Assembly (NCBI GenBank): GCA_900548305.1
Contig: URJZ01000030.1
Location: forward strand, 1 to 14,189
DNA length: 14,189 nt
Origin: an uncultured Oscillospiraceae bacterium
GTDB lineage: Bacteria > Bacillota > Clostridia > Oscillospirales > Acutalibacteraceae
Reading direction: 5' to 3'
Shown: positions 11,325-14,189 of the stretch, piece by piece
Layout of the letters: each line of letters begins with the position of its first letter
Position numbering within the stretch: the stretch's first letter is position 1
Position numbers and translations under genes: made by a program
Notes under the pieces: model-generated
The model's input: only the letters and a program-made list of their open reading frames with translations
Database searches by the model: none
What the model was told of the DNA's origin: nothing

Positions 11325-12479
11325 TCAATCATAAATACCCGGAATGTGAATATTGTGCTTACGGTAATACTCTTTTGTTTCGTCAACCCTATAAACTTCA
11401 CTTTTATGTTTTTCCCATAGCATGGTAAGCGGATAAAGATTAATCCAAATTTCGTTGCTGCTTTCTTTTTGAGATTCGTCAAAAATAAGCTGCATACCCA
11501 AATGCAAATGCGGAACCTTAATATTATTGGAGTTTTCTTTTGTACTATAACCTGTGTGTCCAACATATCCAATCACATCGCCCGCTTTTACCACTTTGCC
11601 CTCTTCTATTCCTTCCGCATAAGGACGATTTTGACGCAAATGCGCATAATAATAGTATCTAGTCCCATCCAAACTGCGTATTCCCAAACGCCAGCCACCG
11701 TATTGATTCCAACCGACCGCTTCCACAACACCCGATTCAATGGCAATTACAGGTGTGCCTGTTTGAGCCATCAAATCATGCCCTAAATGCTGCCTTTTGT
11801 AACCGTAAGTACGCTGAGCACCAAAATCATCATAATGCTCAAAGGGATAATTCTTGGCAATGGGTGAATAAGCAATCAAACCGTATTTATCTTGCCAAAC
11901 CGTTTCTCCGTTTTCCGATGTTGTTTCTATTTGATAATTGCCTACCATCCCGCCCAGTACTGCAGTGTATGCTTTGCTGTAGTAGGCATAATACTGCATT
12001 CCTTCTGTGAGGGATTCCATTGTTTCTCCCGACTGGAGTTTTTCTACCAATGCATCCATGTCAGAGCTTTGATATCTTGAAAAATCTCCGCCGTATTTAG
12101 CGCCCAAATATGCCAGTAAATCAATCCAACTGATTTTCACTTCTGCATTTTCTTCATGGCTCTTAATATCTATTTGCAGCGCTTTGTCCAGTGCCGCGTA
12201 GGTGACATTAAATTCCACATATTTAATAAACTCTTTCTTTTTCTCTGTCTGTGATTCTGTGGTCTGTGATTGTACAGATTCCTCACCGTTGGATTCCCCG
12301 ACCGATTCCTGTATGGACTCTGCCAAGGTACCCTGTGACAACAATTCCGTTTGCATATTAGACACCGGGTATTGCCCCGTACAATAGATACCTGCCACAA
12401 CCCCACCAACAGCGCCGCACACTCCGATGCAAATGACCGAAGCGATGATGATTGTTTTCCGTTTGAAATGAAATACCAT
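11325..12479 (-). CDS. membrane-anchored M23 family metallopeptidase (LytM-type peptidoglycan hydrolase)
   Basis: A zinc peptidase expected to cut peptidoglycan peptide bridges outside the membrane. ATG 12479 is preferred: GGGGG lies 8 bases upstream, and it gives a classical short basic N-terminus before the anchor (residues about 9-33, TIIIASVICIGVCGAVGGVV). An in-frame ATG at 12503 would add 8 residues but has no clear ribosome-binding site. A Ser/Glu/Gln-rich linker (about 47-82) and a helical domain follow. The M23 domain has HLGHD (His231, Asp235), the YYYAHL histidine (280) and HLHLG (His324, His326), so all zinc and catalytic residues are present. It starts 58 bases after the small gene at 12538-12771 and is probably co-transcribed with it. 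The build resembles anchored LytM proteins of clostridial division or sporulation, but the role cannot be assigned. Confidence 0.9.
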   Translation of the reverse strand: MVFHFKRKTIIIASVICIGVCGAVGGVVAGIYCTGQYPVSNMQTELLSQGTLAESIQESVGESNGEESVQSQTTESQTEKKKEFIKYVEFNVTYAALDKALQIDIKSHEENAEVKISWIDLLAYLGAKYGGDFSRYQSSDMDALVEKLQSGETMESLTEGMQYYAYYSKAYTAVLGGMVGNYQIETTSENGETVWQDKYGLIAYSPIAKNYPFEHYDDFGAQRTYGYKRQHLGHDLMAQTGTPVIAIESGVVEAVGWNQYGGWRLGIRSLDGTRYYYYAHLRQNRPYAEGIEEGKVVKAGDVIGYVGHTGYSTKENSNNIKVPHLHLGMQLIFDESQKESSNEIWINLYPLTMLWEKHKSEVYRVDETKEYYRKHNIHIPGIYD

Positions 12480-12537
12480 GTAATAATCCCCCACTTTCTT
12501 CATTCTTATGAAGCAGCGAGGGAAAATATTTCTTTAT

Positions 12538-12771
12538 TTACAAATCATCTGCATCTTGTACGGGAGCCTCGTCGTCATAGGTCATTCCCGTATAACTGCC
12601 CAGCACATCGGAATAAATGGGTTCTTTTGTATTGGAAACCGCTTGTGTATGGTTAGATTTTTCACTGTGACCTGTTCCGTTTTGCGTCTGGTGCAGTGTT
12701 GCCGCAATATTTTTAATTCGTTTCATTTTCAAAGATGTTTTTTCATGTTCGTCGCATCTGTAATGTCTCAC
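12538..12771 (-). CDS. small 77-residue protein with C-terminal YTG...QDADDL motif
   Basis: The GTG start at 12771 has GGAGG 8 bases upstream. The N-terminal half is basic (HYRCDEHEKTSLKMKRIKNI). The C-terminal half reads DVLGSYTGMTYDDEAPVQDA and ends in DADDL. I recall small uncharacterised proteins of Clostridia ending 'DVLGSYTG......PVQDaDDL', so it is probably a real conserved gene, but no function is known to me. There is no signal peptide or membrane span. It lies between tcdA and the M23 peptidase gene on the same strand and should be co-transcribed with the latter. Confidence 0.8.
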   Translation of the reverse strand: MRHYRCDEHEKTSLKMKRIKNIAATLHQTQNGTGHSEKSNHTQAVSNTKEPIYSDVLGSYTGMTYDDEAPVQDADDL

Positions 12772-12804
12772 CTTTCATACCTCCGCATACCAATCAAAAT
12801 AGGC

Positions 12805-12847
12805 AAAAAAATTGCTCCCTCCTTATTATAAGTAGGAGCAAAGCAAT
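12805..12847 (-). terminator. terminator of tcdA
   Basis: On the minus strand ATTGCT-ttg-CTCCT pairs with AGGAG-gg-AGCAAT, followed by a run of T residues (complement of 12805-12810). It begins about 10 bases after the tcdA stop and separates tcdA from the small gene. Confidence 0.8.
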
Positions 12848-12857
12848 TATTACTGTT

Positions 12858-13589
12858 CTATTGATTTTTCGGCCAATACTGCCCTGATAAATCTTTGATG
12901 ACTTCCGATGCCAATATTAATCCCGCTACCGGCGGTACAAAAGATACGCTGCCGGGCGTTTGACGTTTTGAGGAATCCTGTTCAATTTCAACATCTTCTT
13001 CCCGCTTTACGGGAACTTCTTTAGAAAACACTACTTTTAGCTTTGGAATACCTCGTTTTTTCAATTCTTGACGCATTACACGACACAGCGGACAGACGGA
13101 TGTTTGATAAATATCCGCAATTTCAAATTGTGTGGGATCCAATTTATTTCCCGTTCCCATACTGCTAATGATAGGAATCTTTTTTTCATTGGCTGTTTGT
13201 ACCAAAGCCAGTTTTGCGGAAATTGTATCAATGGCGTCTACAATATAATCGCAATCATTGAGAAAAGCAGTGTCGGAATCCGGCAGAAAAAATTCTTTTT
13301 TGACTTCTACATCTGCTTGAGGGTTAATGCTTAAAATTCGCTCTTTCATCACATCTGTTTTATATTTTCCCACCGTCTGCATCGTTGCAATGATTTGTCT
13401 ATTTAAATTGGTAAGCGAAATGGTATCATGGTCTATCAGGCAAAATGCTCCCACACCGCTTCTTGCCAACGCTTCTACCACAAATCCGCCTACGCCGCCT
13501 ATACCAAAAACCGCAATCTTCTTTTGTTTTAATTGTTTCACTCCTGCTTTTCCCATTAAAAGTTCGGAACGAGAAAATTGATTGAGCAT
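12858..13589 (-). CDS. tcdA: tRNA threonylcarbamoyladenosine dehydratase
   Basis: A 243-residue E1-like enzyme that uses ATP to cyclise t6A37 of tRNA to ct6A. The start at 13589 follows AGGAG at 7 bases. A longer open frame to 13691 would begin upstream of the promoter and ribosome-binding site and is rejected. GIGGVGG (29-35) is the nucleotide-binding loop, followed by the acidic DHD (53-55) and NLNRQ (61-65, with the catalytic-type Arg64). The middle contains DAIDT and the C-terminal half CPLCRVMRQELKKRGIPKLK and RQTPGSVSFVPPVAGLILAS, both typical of TcdA/CsdL rather than ThiF or MoeB. Cys166 and Cys169 form a CxxC. MoeB-type zinc cysteine pairs further on are absent. It is monocistronic, with its own promoter and terminator. 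Confidence 0.93.
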   Translation of the reverse strand: MLNQFSRSELLMGKAGVKQLKQKKIAVFGIGGVGGFVVEALARSGVGAFCLIDHDTISLTNLNRQIIATMQTVGKYKTDVMKERILSINPQADVEVKKEFFLPDSDTAFLNDCDYIVDAIDTISAKLALVQTANEKKIPIISSMGTGNKLDPTQFEIADIYQTSVCPLCRVMRQELKKRGIPKLKVVFSKEVPVKREEDVEIEQDSSKRQTPGSVSFVPPVAGLILASEVIKDLSGQYWPKNQ

Positions 13590-13625
13590 ACTGTAACTCC
13601 TATACTTGATAATTTGATAGTATTC

Positions 13626-13654
13626 ACTGTAATGGTTCTTTTTTATTTTGTCAA
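13626..13654 (-). promoter_or_regulatory. tcdA promoter
   Basis: On the minus strand TTGACA (13654-13649), a 17-base spacer and TACAGT (13631-13626). Strong -35, weaker -10. It leaves a leader of about 30 bases. Confidence 0.65.
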
Positions 13655-13691
13655 GAATTCTGCCAAATAAACAGAAACTATGTAAAAACAA

Positions 13692-13731
13692 ATCATCTTC
13701 CGTATTGAAATTATTCCTTACAGAAGATGAT
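13692..13731. repeat. inverted repeat in the tcdA/ROK kinase divergent region
   Basis: ATCATCTTC-c-GTA (13692-13704) and TAC-a-GAAGATGAT (13719-13731) form a 13 bp stem with a 14-base loop. The single mismatch becomes a U-G pair in the minus-strand RNA, where TTGTTTTTAC follows the stem. It could be a minus-strand terminator or a regulator site between the divergent genes. Confidence 0.5.
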
Positions 13732-13815
13732 CATACGCTATACTTTTTCTCATATGATAAACCGGTGACACCAAACTCGTCTGAAAAAGGTTACCTGTTT
13801 TTTTAAGCGATAACG

Positions 13816-13824
13816 TGGTATACT
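13816..13824 (+). promoter_or_regulatory. extended -10 promoter of the ROK kinase gene
   Basis: TGGTATACT is a TGn-extended -10 box 30 bases upstream of the ATG. No -35 box at the right distance is convincing, which is common for extended -10 promoters. Confidence 0.5.
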
Positions 13825-13853
13825 AATCGAAGATAAAAATGAGGTGTATACAT

Positions 13854-14189
13854 ATGTACTATTTGGGAATTGACCTTGGCGGCACCAACATTGCTGCCGG
13901 CGTTGTAAACGAACAATATCAAATTATCGGACGCAGCAAAATAAAAACACACGTCCCCTGCAGTGAAGAAGAAATGTGCAACCAACTTGCCGTTGCTGCA
14001 TATTCTGCTTTGGAAGAAGCAAATATCACCATGGATGAAATTGAGTGGATTGGCATTGGCAGCCCCGGTTCCATTGACCGTGCCAACGGTATGATTACTT
14101 TTTCCAGCAATTTGCACTTTCATCACTTTCCACTGGAACGATTGCTCAGTGAAAAACTTTGCAAAAAGGTCTTCATTGAAAATGATGCA
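13854..14189 (+). CDS. ROK family sugar kinase (glucokinase-like), N-terminal part
   Basis: The first 112 codons of a cytoplasmic sugar kinase, running off the window end. ATG 13854 has GAGGTG 7 bases upstream. DLGGTNIAAGVV (7-18) is the ROK phosphate-binding loop, and GIGSPGSID (about 66-74) follows with the characteristic GxPGxxD. The visible part ends at FIENDA, the beginning of the conserved ENDANA segment that carries substrate-contact residues. The catalytic Asp and the zinc-binding cysteine cluster lie beyond the edge, and no N-terminal DNA-binding domain precedes the kinase fold, so it is an enzyme rather than a NagC/XylR-type repressor. Glucose phosphorylation is the likeliest reaction, with other hexoses or amino sugars possible. 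It is divergent from tcdA. Confidence 0.93.
   Translation, partial: MYYLGIDLGGTNIAAGVVNEQYQIIGRSKIKTHVPCSEEEMCNQLAVAAYSALEEANITMDEIEWIGIGSPGSIDRANGMITFSSNLHFHHFPLERLLSEKLCKKVFIENDA

Noticed and set aside
11469..12409. Several open frames on both strands within the M23 gene
   Set aside because: All overlap a gene with complete catalytic motifs and none shows a family match or a ribosome-binding site.
13590..13691. Upstream in-frame extension of tcdA
   Set aside because: The extra 34 residues cover the promoter and the AGGAG site and do not resemble TcdA. The family starts near MLNQFSRSE.
1..14189. CRISPR array, insertion sequence or rRNA
   Set aside because: No regularly spaced direct repeats, no transposase or IS-end repeats and no rRNA sequence were seen anywhere.

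Overview
The window is AT-rich, with strong Shine-Dalgarno sites (AGGAGG-type), consensus sigma-A promoters, short compact intergenic regions, a fused amino-acid ABC transporter and small proteins of a kind common in Clostridia. I infer a low-GC Firmicute of class Clostridia, possibly Oscillospiraceae- or Lachnospiraceae-like. The species cannot be fixed from the sequence alone.

Layout. (1) Positions 1-2616 are the left-hand piece of a decaying prophage. It holds the N-terminus of a primase (1-89, -), a DUF669 replication protein (89-613, -), remnants of a BRO-N antirepressor and a Cro-like DUF739 repressor (-), a lambda-like divergent promoter/operator region (1231-1380), an intact CI/LexA-type repressor (1387-2136, +) and a broken tyrosine integrase (about 2307-2616, +). 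(2) Positions 2636-2910 are a self-contained unit: a fully consensus promoter, a 49-residue two-cysteine peptide and a strong terminator. (3) Positions 3091-4875 hold a divergent Mn-type superoxide dismutase (+) convergent with cysteine synthase cysK (-). The cysK leader encodes a short cysteine-containing peptide that looks like a cysteine-sensing attenuator. (4) Positions 4914-7852 are a second phage-derived piece: a sigma-region-4-like regulator behind a promoter with twin palindromic operators, a small tail-associated protein, a BppU/Gp10-type tail fibre, and gene fragments. No holin, lysin or capsid gene is present. (5) Positions 7983-10608 hold a small conserved-looking protein and a polar amino-acid ABC transporter. 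The transporter is a substrate-binding/permease fusion plus an ATPase, read from a consensus promoter with a structured leader. (6) Positions 11065-11232 hold tRNA-Leu(UAA) with its promoter and terminator. (7) Positions 11325-14189 hold an anchored M23 peptidase with a small upstream gene, tcdA (tRNA ct6A synthesis), and the start of a divergent ROK-family sugar kinase.

How it fits together. The host part is ordinary housekeeping: redox defence, cysteine synthesis, amino-acid uptake, cell-wall hydrolysis, tRNA modification and sugar phosphorylation. The accessory part is two phage fragments around sodA-cysK. The CI repressor and its operators look intact while Cro, antirepressor and integrase are broken, so CI may persist as an immunity function. 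The points most worth following are the cysK leader peptide, the isolated 49-residue peptide gene, the twin-operator promoter at 5349-5399, and the attenuator-like hairpin in the ABC transporter leader.
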